The position numbers were made by a program, and so were the translations under genes. Below the pieces are notes generated by a model. It saw only the letters and a program-made list of their open reading frames with translations. It did not search any database and was not told the origin of the DNA. Shown here piece after piece: positions 7,724-17,143 of a stretch of 64,000 nucleotides of DNA. Origin of the DNA: Aldehydirespirator sp965221605 (GTDB taxonomy: Bacteria > Actinomycetota > Acidimicrobiia > Acidimicrobiales > Aldehydirespiratoraceae); NCBI GenBank assembly GCA_965221605.1, contig CBDCSK010000015.1, positions 310,001-374,000 of the forward strand, written 5' to 3'. How positions within the stretch are numbered: the stretch's first letter is position 1; every line of letters starts with the position of its first letter.

Positions 7724-10147
7724 ATGCCCGTCAGACCACTCACCGGCATCCGCGTGATCGACCTCGCCGTCGACCGGGGCGAACTGTGCGGCCGCCTGCT
7801 CAGCGACCTCGGCGCCGACGTCATCAAGGTCGAGCCGCCCGAGGGGGCGCCCAGCCGCAGCCTCCCGCCCCTCGACCCGCTCACCCCCGAGCACTCGCTG
7901 TTCTTCACCATGCGCAACTGCGGCAAGCGCAGCGTCGTGATCGACCCCGGCGACGCCTCGAACATGGCGAGCTTCGAATCCCTGCTCGCCTCCGCCGACG
8001 TGCTCGTCGGCTCGGCCGAGCCCGGCGCGGCAGCGGCGGCGGGCGCCCCCGAGCTCGAAGCCGAGGCGATCGCGGCCCGTCACCCGCACCTGGTGGTGGC
8101 GTCCATCACCGCCTACGGACGCACCGGCCCCTACGCGGGCCGGGACGTGCCCGGATCGGTGATAGACGCCACCTCGGGCATGTGCTGGAAGGCGGGTCTG
8201 CCCGAGCGCGAGCCGCTCATGCCGCCGGGCAACATCTCCGGTGACATCGCCGGGCTGATGGCTGCGTTCGCGACCGTCTGTGCGCTGATCCAGCGTCACG
8301 GCCACGGCGCCGGCCAGCTCATTGACCTGTCGGCCAACGAGGCCGCCGCCCAGATCACCGACTGGTCGCTGTCCAACTCGTCCAAGGCAATGGTCGAGGG
8401 TGTCGAGCCGATGGAGATCAGGGCCGGACCCGGTCCGGTGTACACGATCCTGGCCGCGGCCGACGGGTTCGTGCGCCTGGTGGTGCTCAGCCCCCGCCAG
8501 TGGCACGCGATCAGGGCCTGGCTGGGCGAGCCCGACTACCTGCAGGACCCCGAGTACGAGGGGTTCATCGCCCGGTTCATGATCGCCGACGCCGTGCTCA
8601 ACCCGCTGTACGAGGAGCTGTTCTCCACCATGACCATGGAGGAGGTGGCCACCGAAGCCCAACGCCGCGGCATCGTGGCCACACCCATCCTCAAGCCGGG
8701 CGACGTGATCACCAACGAGCACTTCGAGGCCCGCAACACCTTCGACCGGGTGCCGTTGTCGACGCGCGGGACCATGAGCCTGCCGTCGGGGTGGATGGAG
8801 ATCGACGGCGAGCGGGTCGGTCCTACCGGCCGCCCGCCCCACCTCGGCGAGCACACCGACGAGGTGCTGGCCTCGCTACAGGACGGGCCGCGGCCCGACT
8901 GGCCGGAAGTCCCGGCGTCCGCCCCCGAGCCGACGCTTCCGCTGGCCGGGATCCGGGTCGCAGACTTCGGCCACGGCGGTGTGGGCGTGGAGATCAGCCG
9001 GATGCTGGCCGAGTACGGCGCCGACGTCATCAAGATCGAGAGCCGCACCTACCCCGACTTCATCCGGGTCGTGCTCGGCGGGGAGATGTCGCCCTCGTTC
9101 GCGTCGTCGTCGCGGTCCAAGCGGGGCCTCGGCATCAACGCCAAGACCGACGAGGGTCGCCGGCTGCTGCTCGAGCTCGCAGCGGGCACCGGGGACTCGG
9201 CCCGATTCGATGTGGTCGTCGAGAACGGCTCGACCGGTGTCATGGACGGACTCGGCCTAGGCTATCGCCACTTCTCGGCGGCCAACGCCGATGTGGTGAT
9301 GGTCTCCAGCCAGCTCATGGGCACGACCGGGCCGTGGTCGGCCTGGCGGGGCTACGGCCCCAACACCCAGGTGACCGGAGGCATGACCCACCTGTGGGAC
9401 TACCCCGACGTTGAGCGCCCCTCCGGATCGCAGTCGATCTTCCCCGACCACTGGGCCGGACGCATGGGCGCGCTGGCCGCCGTGGCCGGCGTGCTGGGCC
9501 GGCGACGGGGCGTGATGGCGGGCGGATACCACGCCGAGGTGTGCCAGGTCGAGCAGGTCGTCGGCGTGATGGGCGACCTGCTTGCCCGCGAGTCCCTGAA
9601 GCCGGGCTCGGTCAAGCCCCAGGGCAACCGCAGGGACCTGGGCGCACCCTGGGGCTTGTTCAGGTGTGAGGGGGAGAACCAGTGGGTGGCGATCTGCTGC
9701 CGGAGCGACGCCGAGTGGACCGCACTGGCCGCGCTGATTGGCCTGGCCGACCCCGCGCTGGCCACGCTCGAGGCCCGCCGAGAACAGGAAGACGAGGTGG
9801 AGGAGGCCGTTTCGGCGTGGACGCGGACCCTGTCAAAGCATGAGATCACCGAGGCCTGCCTGGCCGCGGGCGTGCCCGCCGGCCCGATGCTCACCTCCTC
9901 ACAGCAGCTCCAAGACCCGCATCTGGCCGCCCGGGGCTACCTGGTGGAGCTGGACCAGCCGCCCATAGGGCTGATGACCTTCGAGGGCCCGGCCTTCGCC
10001 GCCACCGGCATGGCCGGCGCCGACATCCGGCCGGCTCCCGGCCTCGGCGCGCACACCCGCGAGATCATCGCCGAGCTGGGCCTGGAGGAGGCCGCCATCG
10101 ACGACCTCATCGCCCGCGGCATCCTGGAGACCGGCCCGCCCTCCTGA
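7724..10147 (+). CDS. Tandem-domain CaiB/BaiF family (class III) CoA-transferase
   Basis: The 807-residue product contains two complete family III CoA-transferase domains, where the usual length is about 400. Each opens with the same motif: LTGIRVIDLA...LLSDLGADVIKVEPP (residues ~6-50) and LAGIRVADFG...MLAEYGADVIKIES (~407-445). The aspartate that forms the acyl anhydride is probably Asp174 (NISGDIAG) in the first half and Asp575 (FPDHWAGR) in the second. Such enzymes move CoA between carboxylic acids. Since CaiB enzymes work as interlocked dimers, the fusion may be a covalent heterodimer. AGGAGG lies 6-12 bases before the ATG. It probably activates the substrate for the thiolase pair upstream. 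Confidence 0.9.
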   Translation: MPVRPLTGIRVIDLAVDRGELCGRLLSDLGADVIKVEPPEGAPSRSLPPLDPLTPEHSLFFTMRNCGKRSVVIDPGDASNMASFESLLASADVLVGSAEPGAAAAAGAPELEAEAIAARHPHLVVASITAYGRTGPYAGRDVPGSVIDATSGMCWKAGLPEREPLMPPGNISGDIAGLMAAFATVCALIQRHGHGAGQLIDLSANEAAAQITDWSLSNSSKAMVEGVEPMEIRAGPGPVYTILAAADGFVRLVVLSPRQWHAIRAWLGEPDYLQDPEYEGFIARFMIADAVLNPLYEELFSTMTMEEVATEAQRRGIVATPILKPGDVITNEHFEARNTFDRVPLSTRGTMSLPSGWMEIDGERVGPTGRPPHLGEHTDEVLASLQDGPRPDWPEVPASAPEPTLPLAGIRVADFGHGGVGVEISRMLAEYGADVIKIESRTYPDFIRVVLGGEMSPSFASSSRSKRGLGINAKTDEGRRLLLELAAGTGDSARFDVVVENGSTGVMDGLGLGYRHFSAANADVVMVSSQLMGTTGPWSAWRGYGPNTQVTGGMTHLWDYPDVERPSGSQSIFPDHWAGRMGALAAVAGVLGRRRGVMAGGYHAEVCQVEQVVGVMGDLLARESLKPGSVKPQGNRRDLGAPWGLFRCEGENQWVAICCRSDAEWTALAALIGLADPALATLEARREQEDEVEEAVSAWTRTLSKHEITEACLAAGVPAGPMLTSSQQLQDPHLAARGYLVELDQPPIGLMTFEGPAFAATGMAGADIRPAPGLGAHTREIIAELGLEEAAIDDLIARGILETGPPS

Positions 10148-10160
10148 ATGACAAGATAAC

Positions 10161-10190
10161 TTGAAAATATATTAAAATGAGTTGTATACA
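10161..10190 (+). promoter_or_regulatory. AT-rich sigma-70-type promoter
   Basis: TTGAAA at 10161-10166 and TATACA at 10185-10190 are separated by 18 bases, within a stretch far richer in A and T than the rest of the window. Just downstream, GCATAC (10191-10196) and GTATGC (10206-10211) form a hairpin in the presumed leader. The promoter position argues for the ATG at 10218 over an ATG at 10182. Confidence 0.55.
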
Positions 10191-10217
10191 GCATACAGGA
10201 TGCTAGTATGCAGCTCG

Positions 10218-10523
10218 ATGGATGCCTCGACCGCTACCGCCATCATCGGCTTGCTGGGTGCTGCCGCGGTCGGCGGGCTGGGGTTCATCCTGACGGGCTT
10301 GCGCTCCGACACCAGGGACAATCGCGCCGGCATCAAGGAGAATGGCGAGCAGATCAAGGCCAACGGTGAGCGCATCGGCGGGCTGGAGGTGGCCTTCGGC
10401 AGGCTAGAGGAGCGCTCCATCTCCGAGTTCGGGCAGATCAAGGACGTGCTCGCGAGAATCGAGGCCACCCAGGCCGAGCATGGCCGCCAGATCGAGAAAC
10501 TGTCAGGCGGCGACCTTCCCTGA
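10218..10523 (+). CDS. Small membrane-anchored coiled-coil protein, unknown function
   Basis: I do not recognise a family. The 101-residue product starts MDASTATAIIGLLGAAAVGG, giving one N-terminal transmembrane helix (about residues 6-25). It is followed by a charged stretch with heptad spacing (IKENGEQIKANGERI, FGRLEERSISEFGQI, LARIEATQAEHGRQIEKL) that should form a coiled coil. The start at 10218 is preferred because the promoter covers the next upstream in-frame ATG at 10182. The gene sits alone between the CaiB gene and a convergent SDR operon. Its AT-rich upstream region looks foreign to the surrounding DNA. Confidence 0.6.
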   Translation: MDASTATAIIGLLGAAAVGGLGFILTGLRSDTRDNRAGIKENGEQIKANGERIGGLEVAFGRLEERSISEFGQIKDVLARIEATQAEHGRQIEKLSGGDLP

Positions 10524-10594
10524 CGCTCGAACCTGGCGGGCCCGAAGCCCTGACGTCGCCTGTTGTCCCAGCCGCCTGGCCAGGGATCGCCGGG

Positions 10595-11386
10595 TCAGGC
10601 GACCGGGTAGAAGTGCCCGGCGTTGACCACCAGCGTCTGGCCGGTGATCATCCGGGCCCGCTCCGACGCCAGGAAGATGGCCGCCTCGGCCGCATCCGAG
10701 TCGGTGGGCATCTCCCGCAGGGCCATTCCCTGCGCGATCTCGTGCTTGACGTCCTCGGCGGTGATGCCCCGCACGCCGGCCTGCCACTCGCAGTAGAGCT
10801 TGACGTTGGGGCCCCACATCCAGCTCGGCACGACCGTGTTCACCCTGATCCCCGACGGTCCCAGCTCTGCGGACAGGTCGCGAGCCACAGACAGCAGCGC
10901 CGACTTGGCCGCTCCGTAGGGGCTCTGGGGGAACTCCGCCACCGGCCTCATCGAGGCCTGCGACCCGATCAGCACCACCGATCCGCCACCGGCCGCTACG
11001 AAGTGGGGCTCGACCGCCCGCACCACGTGCACCGCGCCGAGCACGTTGACGGTGAGGTTGAGCGTCCAGTCCTCGTCGGTGGTGTTGTGGAAGGCGCCCT
11101 TCTGGGTGTCGAGGGCGGCCACGTTGACCACCGCGTGAAGCTCGCCGAAGCGTTCGGCCGCGGCGTCGGCCGCGGCGGTGCAGTCCTCCTGTGAGGTGAC
11201 GTCACCCGGGCAGGCGACTATCCGGTCACCCGTCGGGTCGAGCTCGGCCGCGGCCTCGCTCAGACGCCCGGCGTTGCGGGCCATCACCGCCACGTTGGCC
11301 CCGTCGCGGAGCGCGAGGCGGGCGCAGCTGGCGCCCAGTCCCGGGCCGACGCCCACTACCAGCACGGTTCGTCCTTCGAGGATCAT
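10595..11386 (-). CDS. Short-chain dehydrogenase/reductase (SDR)
   Basis: The 263-residue classical SDR has the nucleotide-binding GVGPGLG at residues 12-18, NVAALD near 88-93, and the catalytic set Ser142/Ser145, Tyr157 and Lys161 (YGAAK). It would oxidise or reduce a hydroxyacyl or alcohol substrate with NAD(P). It is the last gene of a reverse-strand operon with the MaoC hydratase and the unknown protein upstream, which fits a beta-oxidation-like sequence of hydration then oxidation. Confidence 0.9.
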   Translation of the reverse strand: MILEGRTVLVVGVGPGLGASCARLALRDGANVAVMARNAGRLSEAAAELDPTGDRIVACPGDVTSQEDCTAAADAAAERFGELHAVVNVAALDTQKGAFHNTTDEDWTLNLTVNVLGAVHVVRAVEPHFVAAGGGSVVLIGSQASMRPVAEFPQSPYGAAKSALLSVARDLSAELGPSGIRVNTVVPSWMWGPNVKLYCEWQAGVRGITAEDVKHEIAQGMALREMPTDSDAAEAAIFLASERARMITGQTLVVNAGHFYPVA

Positions 11387-11405
11387 GGTCTGAGTCTCCT
11401 ATGGC

Positions 11406-12206
11406 TCACCAGAGTTGGTCGGTGTAGGTGTCGGTGCCGACGATGGTGGGGAGGAATGGCGCCGCGAACACGACGTTGCTGGCGCCGGCGTCGGCCAGTC
11501 CGTGCGCGTAGGCCCGGAACCGGTCCCAGCTCTGGGCGGGATCGCCGTCGAGGAAGAACATCTGGACCTGACGCTCGGCCGGGCCGGCCGGCGTGCCCAG
11601 GTCCATGGGGGCCCGCTCGGTCTCGCCGCCGGCGGGATCGATGTAGCGCCACGACACCATCGAGGCGATGGTCGAGCCAGCCGTCAGGGCGGGCAGGGCC
11701 TCGTCGCGCAGGTGAGCGTTCAGCCCGTCCACACCGGTGCCCTCGGCGGGGTCCAGCCCCACTACGACCAGCCCCTGGTAGGGATGGTCGAGAGCGAGCT
11801 CTATGGGCACGGGGTCGTCGTCCCGGTAGTGCGACCACGGCTCGTGCAGCAGCACGGTGTGGGCGTGGACCCGGTTGTTGAAGCCCCGACCCTCCTTGTA
11901 CAGGTCCACCACCTGGTCGATGGCCCACGCGAAGTGCTCGCCGTGACGGCCCTCGTGGACCCAGTAGATGGCCAGGTAGGAGCCGGCATCGACCGGCACG
12001 GCCAGCGGCGAGTCCTCGGGGAACCGCAGGTCCTTGAGGTCGCGGGTGGCCACCCAGCGCCGCCCGGCGAACAGCCAGGGGCCGACGAGGCACCCTGCGT
12101 AGAAGTGGTCGCGCTCGTACCAGCGGTTGTAGGCCACCTCGTGGCCGTGCTCGGGGTCGACCATCGTGAACAGGCAGCTTCCGACCCGGATGGGATAGGT
12201 GTTCAT
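11406..12206 (-). CDS. Uncharacterised protein, possible EthD/Dabb-like fold
   Basis: No firm family assignment. The 266-residue protein opens with RVGSCLFTMVDPEHGHEV followed by YNRWYERDHFYAG, which recalls the WxxxxH region of EthD-like dimeric alpha/beta-barrel proteins. Its length would allow two such domains, the second near HPYQGLVVVGLDP...LNAHLRDEALPAL. No signal peptide or membrane helix is seen. It lies between a MaoC hydratase and an SDR in one operon, so a role in the same acyl-CoA pathway is likely. Confidence 0.7.
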   Translation of the reverse strand: MNTYPIRVGSCLFTMVDPEHGHEVAYNRWYERDHFYAGCLVGPWLFAGRRWVATRDLKDLRFPEDSPLAVPVDAGSYLAIYWVHEGRHGEHFAWAIDQVVDLYKEGRGFNNRVHAHTVLLHEPWSHYRDDDPVPIELALDHPYQGLVVVGLDPAEGTGVDGLNAHLRDEALPALTAGSTIASMVSWRYIDPAGGETERAPMDLGTPAGPAERQVQMFFLDGDPAQSWDRFRAYAHGLADAGASNVVFAAPFLPTIVGTDTYTDQLW

Positions 12207-12249
12207 GAGCCGTCCGCCATTCCGTGGGCTGGTCCGGCACCGGCAGCGC

Positions 12250-12726
12250 TCATGAGTCGAACACCGTGCGGGTAACCCAGTCGGCCACCAGGGCCGGCCT
12301 GGTGCCGTCCTCGATCTCGACGGTGATGGTGGTGACGGTCTGGACGGACGCCGGCTTGAGCTCCACCGACTTGACCACGGCGTTGGCCCGCACCCGCTTG
12401 CCCCGGCTCACCGGGCTGATGAACCGCACCCGGTCGAGGCCGTAGTTGATGCCCATGACCGCGCCGTCGAGCCGGGGCGTGTCCGACGGCACCGACTGCA
12501 TCAGGTGGGTGAGGATCGACAGCGTGAGGAAGCCATGGGCGATGGTGCCGCCGAAGGGCGTCTCGGCCTTGGCCCGCTCCTCGTCGATGTGGATGAACTG
12601 GTGGTCGACGGTGCAGTCGGCGAAGGCGCTGATCTGCTCCTGGGTGATCTCGAACCAGTCCCCGTGCCCCCGCTCGTCTCCCTCGGTGGACTTCAAGACC
12701 GCGTAGGCGGTCTCGGCGTTGCTCAT
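12250..12726 (-). CDS. MaoC-family (R)-specific enoyl-CoA hydratase
   Basis: The 158-residue single hot-dog protein carries the hydratase 2 motif: Asp41 and His46 in TVDHQFIHIDEERA, followed by FGGTIAHGFLTLS. These are the catalytic Asp/His of R-hydratases, which add water across a trans-2-enoyl-CoA. It is the first gene of the reverse-strand operon running through the unknown protein to the SDR. Confidence 0.92.
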   Translation of the reverse strand: MSNAETAYAVLKSTEGDERGHGDWFEITQEQISAFADCTVDHQFIHIDEERAKAETPFGGTIAHGFLTLSILTHLMQSVPSDTPRLDGAVMGINYGLDRVRFISPVSRGKRVRANAVVKSVELKPASVQTVTTITVEIEDGTRPALVADWVTRTVFDS

Positions 12727-12799
12727 TGGGCTCCCCTCTCGTGACTGGGCTACGACGGCGTCAACCTACCGGACCGCCCGGTCCAGGGGTCACGAATGG

Positions 12800-13666
12800 C
12801 TACGAGCGCAGCGCCTGCTCGAGCAGCAGGCCCGCGGGGTGCGGGGCCGCGCCGGAGCGGCGGGCGACGACGACGCGGCGCCGGGCCAGGACCTCGCATC
12901 CGGTCAGCGGCTTGTCTCCCCACTCGGCCTGGGCCACGGGCAGCACCGACCACCCCAGGCCGAGCCTCACCATCTCGCACAGCACCTCGGGCTGGTGCGA
13001 CTCGGCCACGACGTCGATCGGCGCTCCCCGGTGCCGCAGAGCCGCTTCGGTCACGGCGCGGGTGTGGGCGCCCCGGGGGAACAGCACCCATGGACCCCAG
13101 CCGGCGCTGGGACCCGGCTGGCGTCGCCTGTCGGGCGCATAGACGGCGAGATCCTCGCTGAGCAGCGGCTCGGTGTGCACGCCCCTGACCGGCTCGGGGG
13201 GTTCGACGCACACGGCAAGGTCGAGGGCCCCGTCCACGAGCTCTCGCAGCAGCCCACCCGAGGGCCCGACCCGCAGATGGATGCGCAGTTCCGGGTGCTC
13301 GGACCGGAAGCGCCGCAATGCCTCGCCGTGGTGCTGCACCGCGGAGGCATCGATCATGCCGAGCCGCAGTTGGCCGTGGTCGCCCGAGCGGATCCGTTGC
13401 GCCCAGTCGGTGAGGTCGGTGGTGAGGGCCACCACCTGGCGGGCGTGGTCAAGCACGGGTCTGGTGTCCGGTCGCAGCACCCGGCGCCGGCCCTCCCGGT
13501 CGAACAACCGGACACCGACCCGGCGTTCGAGTTCGGCCAGACCCTGCGACAGGGCCGACGGGCTCACCCCGACATGCTCGGCAGCCAGCGCGAACGTGTC
13601 GGAGTCGGCCACAGCCACCAAGTACTCGAGTTGCCGGATCGACAGATCGGGCAGCGCGGTAGCCAT
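12800..13666 (-). CDS. LysR-family transcriptional regulator
   Basis: The protein has an N-terminal winged HTH (LSIRQLEYLVAVADSDTFAL, then VSPSALSQGLAELERRVGVRLFDR in residues ~8-58) and a periplasmic-binding-protein-like effector domain to the end. The ATG at 13666 puts the HTH at the normal distance from the N-terminus; an upstream extension would add 16 unrelated residues. It is divergent from the inositol-3-phosphate synthase gene over an AT-rich 63-base gap, so it may control that gene, itself, or the MaoC operon downstream on the same strand. The effector is unknown. Confidence 0.9.
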   Translation of the reverse strand: MATALPDLSIRQLEYLVAVADSDTFALAAEHVGVSPSALSQGLAELERRVGVRLFDREGRRRVLRPDTRPVLDHARQVVALTTDLTDWAQRIRSGDHGQLRLGMIDASAVQHHGEALRRFRSEHPELRIHLRVGPSGGLLRELVDGALDLAVCVEPPEPVRGVHTEPLLSEDLAVYAPDRRRQPGPSAGWGPWVLFPRGAHTRAVTEAALRHRGAPIDVVAESHQPEVLCEMVRLGLGWSVLPVAQAEWGDKPLTGCEVLARRRVVVARRSGAAPHPAGLLLEQALRS

Positions 13667-13729
13667 GTCCGCATTATAGTTAAGTAATCCTTCAGTATTT
13701 GTGCAAACAAGCAAGCACAGTTTAATCTA

Positions 13730-13735
<6 letters not shown>
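13667..13735. promoter_or_regulatory. Divergent lysR / inositol-phosphate synthase control region
   Basis: This short AT-rich gap must hold both promoters. TAATCT at 13724-13729 sits 6 bases before the ATG at 13736. That second in-frame ATG could be a leaderless start for the synthase (residues 1-2 would then be absent). TTAAGTAATCC and GTATTTG in the middle could be LysR contact sites, but no clean T-N11-A palindrome stands out. Confidence 0.4.
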
Positions 13736-15091
<1,356 letters not shown>

Positions 15092-15150
15092 GGGCCCGAC
15101 CCGAGCACAGGTCGTCAACCTCGGGACAACGCACGGTTGATGCCCGCGGG

Positions 15151-15290
15151 GCGGCTGCTGATGTCGCCCGGAAACTGTTTGCGACCCGCGGCGCCGCGGC
15201 TCTCGAGGTGGTACGGGAAGTAGAGTGAAGCTGCCGGTGCCATCTACAGGAAGGGGCCTTCGACGGGTCTTCTGGTGGCTCCGGCTTGGC
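15151..15290 (+). pseudogene. Decayed TetR-type helix-turn-helix remnant
   Basis: In one frame 15151-15226 reads DVARKLFATRG then ALEVVREVE, the usual start of a TetR DNA-binding domain. After a frameshift near 15227 the next frame reads EAAGAIYRKGPS, which matches the following EAAGV(SKG)xIYRxFPSK part with a short gap. No effector domain follows. The fragment lies just before the PPOX gene. It is a short match judged by eye. Confidence 0.45.
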
Positions 15291-15309
15291 CGCAGGACGG
15301 GGGTAGTCG

Positions 15310-15762
15310 TTGAGTCACACGATGGAGGACGTGCGCACGTTCGCAGCCGCCGATCAGGGCCTTGCGGTGGTGTCGTTCGGGCGTCCTGACGGTTCGGTCC
15401 ATTCGTCGCTGGTCAACGCCGGGGTGATGGCCCACCCGGTGACCGGCGAGGAGGTGGTGGCTCTGGTGGTGAGGGGCAACTCCGTGAAGCTCCGTCACTG
15501 GCGCCGCGCTCGGGGGGCCACGATCGTCTTCCGGGCGGGCTGGTCATGGGTGGGCGTGGAGGGCGCAACCACGATCATCGGTCCCGATGACCGCCTCGAC
15601 GGCTTCGACCCGTCAGCGGTTCCCCCGCTGCTCAGGGACGTGTTCATCGCGGCCGGCGGCAGCCACGAGGACTGGAACGAGTATGACCGCGTGATGGCGG
15701 CCGAACGCCGGACCGCGGTATTCGTCCACCCGGCCCGCATAACCGGCGTCGGCCAACCCTGA
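15310..15762 (+). CDS. PPOX-class (pyridoxamine 5'-phosphate oxidase-like) F420-type flavin/deazaflavin-binding protein
   Basis: The 150-residue split-barrel protein has LAVVSFGRPDGSVHSSLVNAG, VALVVRGNSVKLRHWRRARGA and VGVEGATTIIGPDD in the order seen in actinobacterial F420-dependent PPOX proteins. They typically reduce unsaturated substrates or bind F420 or flavin. The TTG at 15310 follows a GGGGG stretch at ribosome-binding distance; an ATG at 15322 is an alternative. It lies 11 bases upstream of ccmA. Its exact cofactor cannot be read from the sequence. Confidence 0.8.
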   Translation: MSHTMEDVRTFAAADQGLAVVSFGRPDGSVHSSLVNAGVMAHPVTGEEVVALVVRGNSVKLRHWRRARGATIVFRAGWSWVGVEGATTIIGPDDRLDGFDPSAVPPLLRDVFIAAGGSHEDWNEYDRVMAAERRTAVFVHPARITGVGQP

Positions 15763-15773
15763 ACCCGCAGACC

Positions 15774-16448
15774 GTGAACGCGGTCCACCTCGACGGCGCG
15801 GTCGTGTTGCTGGGACGCTTCCCGGCGCTGGCCGGGGCCGATCTCGCCGTCGACTCCGGTGAGGTCGTGCTGGTGCGGGGATCCAACGGCGCGGGCAAGT
15901 CCACGCTGCTGCACCTGTGCGCCGGGTTGCTGCCGCTGTCGGAGGGACGGGGCGAGGTGCTCGGATGCGATCTCGGCGCCGATCGGGCTGCGGTGCGTCG
16001 CCGGGTGGGGCTGCTGGGTCACGACACCGCCCTCTACGGCGAGCTGAGCGCGGCCGAGAACCTGGGTCTGTGGGCCCGAGCCTCCCGGGTGGACGCGGCC
16101 GGCGTTCCGGGCGCCCTCAAGCGGATGGGAGTGCCCGAGCAACTATGGGCCGTGCCGTCGGCGCGGCTGTCGGCCGGCCAGCGCCGCCGGGTGGCGCTGG
16201 CCGCGATCGTGGTGCGCCGCCCCGAGCTGTGGCTCCTGGACGAGCCCCACGCCGGCCTGGACAGCGAGGGCCGCGAGCTGGTGAGCGGCCTGATGTCGGA
16301 GGCGGCCTCCGCGGGGGCCGCGGTGGTGCTGGCCTCGCACGAGACCGGCCCGGCCGACGATCTGGCCACCCGCACGGTGACCATGGCGGGAGGAACGGTG
16401 AGCACCGGTGCGGTGCGAGAAGGCGCGCCCCGAGGCGCCGCCTGTTGA
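15774..16448 (+). CDS. ccmA: Heme ABC exporter ATP-binding subunit CcmA
   Basis: The 224-residue ATPase has Walker A GSNGAGKST at residues 36-44, signature LSAGQRRRVALA, and Walker B LWLLDEPHAGLD. With CcmB it forms the ABC module of System I cytochrome c maturation, which drives release of holo-CcmE. A GTG start at 15774 directly precedes VHLDGAVVLLG. It is the first of eight consecutive ccm genes. Confidence 0.9.
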   Translation: MNAVHLDGAVVLLGRFPALAGADLAVDSGEVVLVRGSNGAGKSTLLHLCAGLLPLSEGRGEVLGCDLGADRAAVRRRVGLLGHDTALYGELSAAENLGLWARASRVDAAGVPGALKRMGVPEQLWAVPSARLSAGQRRRVALAAIVVRRPELWLLDEPHAGLDSEGRELVSGLMSEAASAGAAVVLASHETGPADDLATRTVTMAGGTVSTGAVREGAPRGAAC

Positions 16449-16453
16449 GGCTC

Positions 16454-17143
16454 ATGTGGCGTGATCTGCGCCTGTTTGCGGGCGACATCGGGCTGGTGGC
16501 GGCCAAGGACCTGCGGATCGAATGGCGGGCCCGCACCACGCTGGGACAGGTCCTGCCGTTCGCGCTGCTGGTGCTGGTGCTGTTCGGGTTCGCGCTCAAC
16601 GCCAACCGGCCGACGCTGGAGCTGGCGACCCCGGGCCTGCTGTGGATGACCGTGCTGTTCGCCACCGTGGTGGCAGTGCAGCGCTCGGTGGCGCTCGAGT
16701 CGACCGACGGTGCCGGGCGGATGCTGTTGCTGAGCGGGATGTCCCCCGCGGCCGCCTTCGGCGGGAAGACCCTGGCGGTGGCCGTGCAGCTGCTGGCGGT
16801 GGCCGCCGTCCTGCTGCCCGGCGTGGTGCTGCTGTACGGGGCGGACCTCGACTCGCTGCCGCTGGCCGTGGTGACTTCGCTGGCGGCGACGGCCGGGCTT
16901 GCCGCCGCCGGTAGCCTGCTCGGTGCTGTGGTAGCAGGAGTGCGCGCCCATCAGACGGTCCTGCCGATCCTGCTGTTGCCGGTGGTGGCTCCGGTGCTGA
17001 TCGCCGCGACCCGGGCGTTCGAGGACGCGCTGGGAACGGCCGCGGTCAACGGCTGGTCGTGGGTCGGCCTGCTGGCCGGATTCACCGCCGCCAACGTCGC
17101 GCTGGGCGCGGTCGTATACGGTCCCCTGATGGAGGAGACATGA
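16454..17143 (+). CDS. ccmB: Heme exporter membrane subunit CcmB
   Basis: The product starts MWRDLRLFAGDIGLVAAKDL and is 229 residues with about six hydrophobic segments. It includes the conserved RSVALESTDGAGRMLLLSG region and the end ANVALGAVVYGPLMEE. A TTG at 16445 overlapping the ccmA stop is an alternative start. It is the membrane partner of CcmA. Its ATGA junction with ccmC indicates translational coupling. Confidence 0.88.
   Translation: MWRDLRLFAGDIGLVAAKDLRIEWRARTTLGQVLPFALLVLVLFGFALNANRPTLELATPGLLWMTVLFATVVAVQRSVALESTDGAGRMLLLSGMSPAAAFGGKTLAVAVQLLAVAAVLLPGVVLLYGADLDSLPLAVVTSLAATAGLAAAGSLLGAVVAGVRAHQTVLPILLLPVVAPVLIAATRAFEDALGTAAVNGWSWVGLLAGFTAANVALGAVVYGPLMEET

Noticed and set aside
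15917..16453. N-terminal extension of the ccmB frame
   Set aside because: The extension lies over ccmA in another frame and is Arg/Gly-rich. The recognisable CcmB protein starts at 16454 (or TTG 16445).
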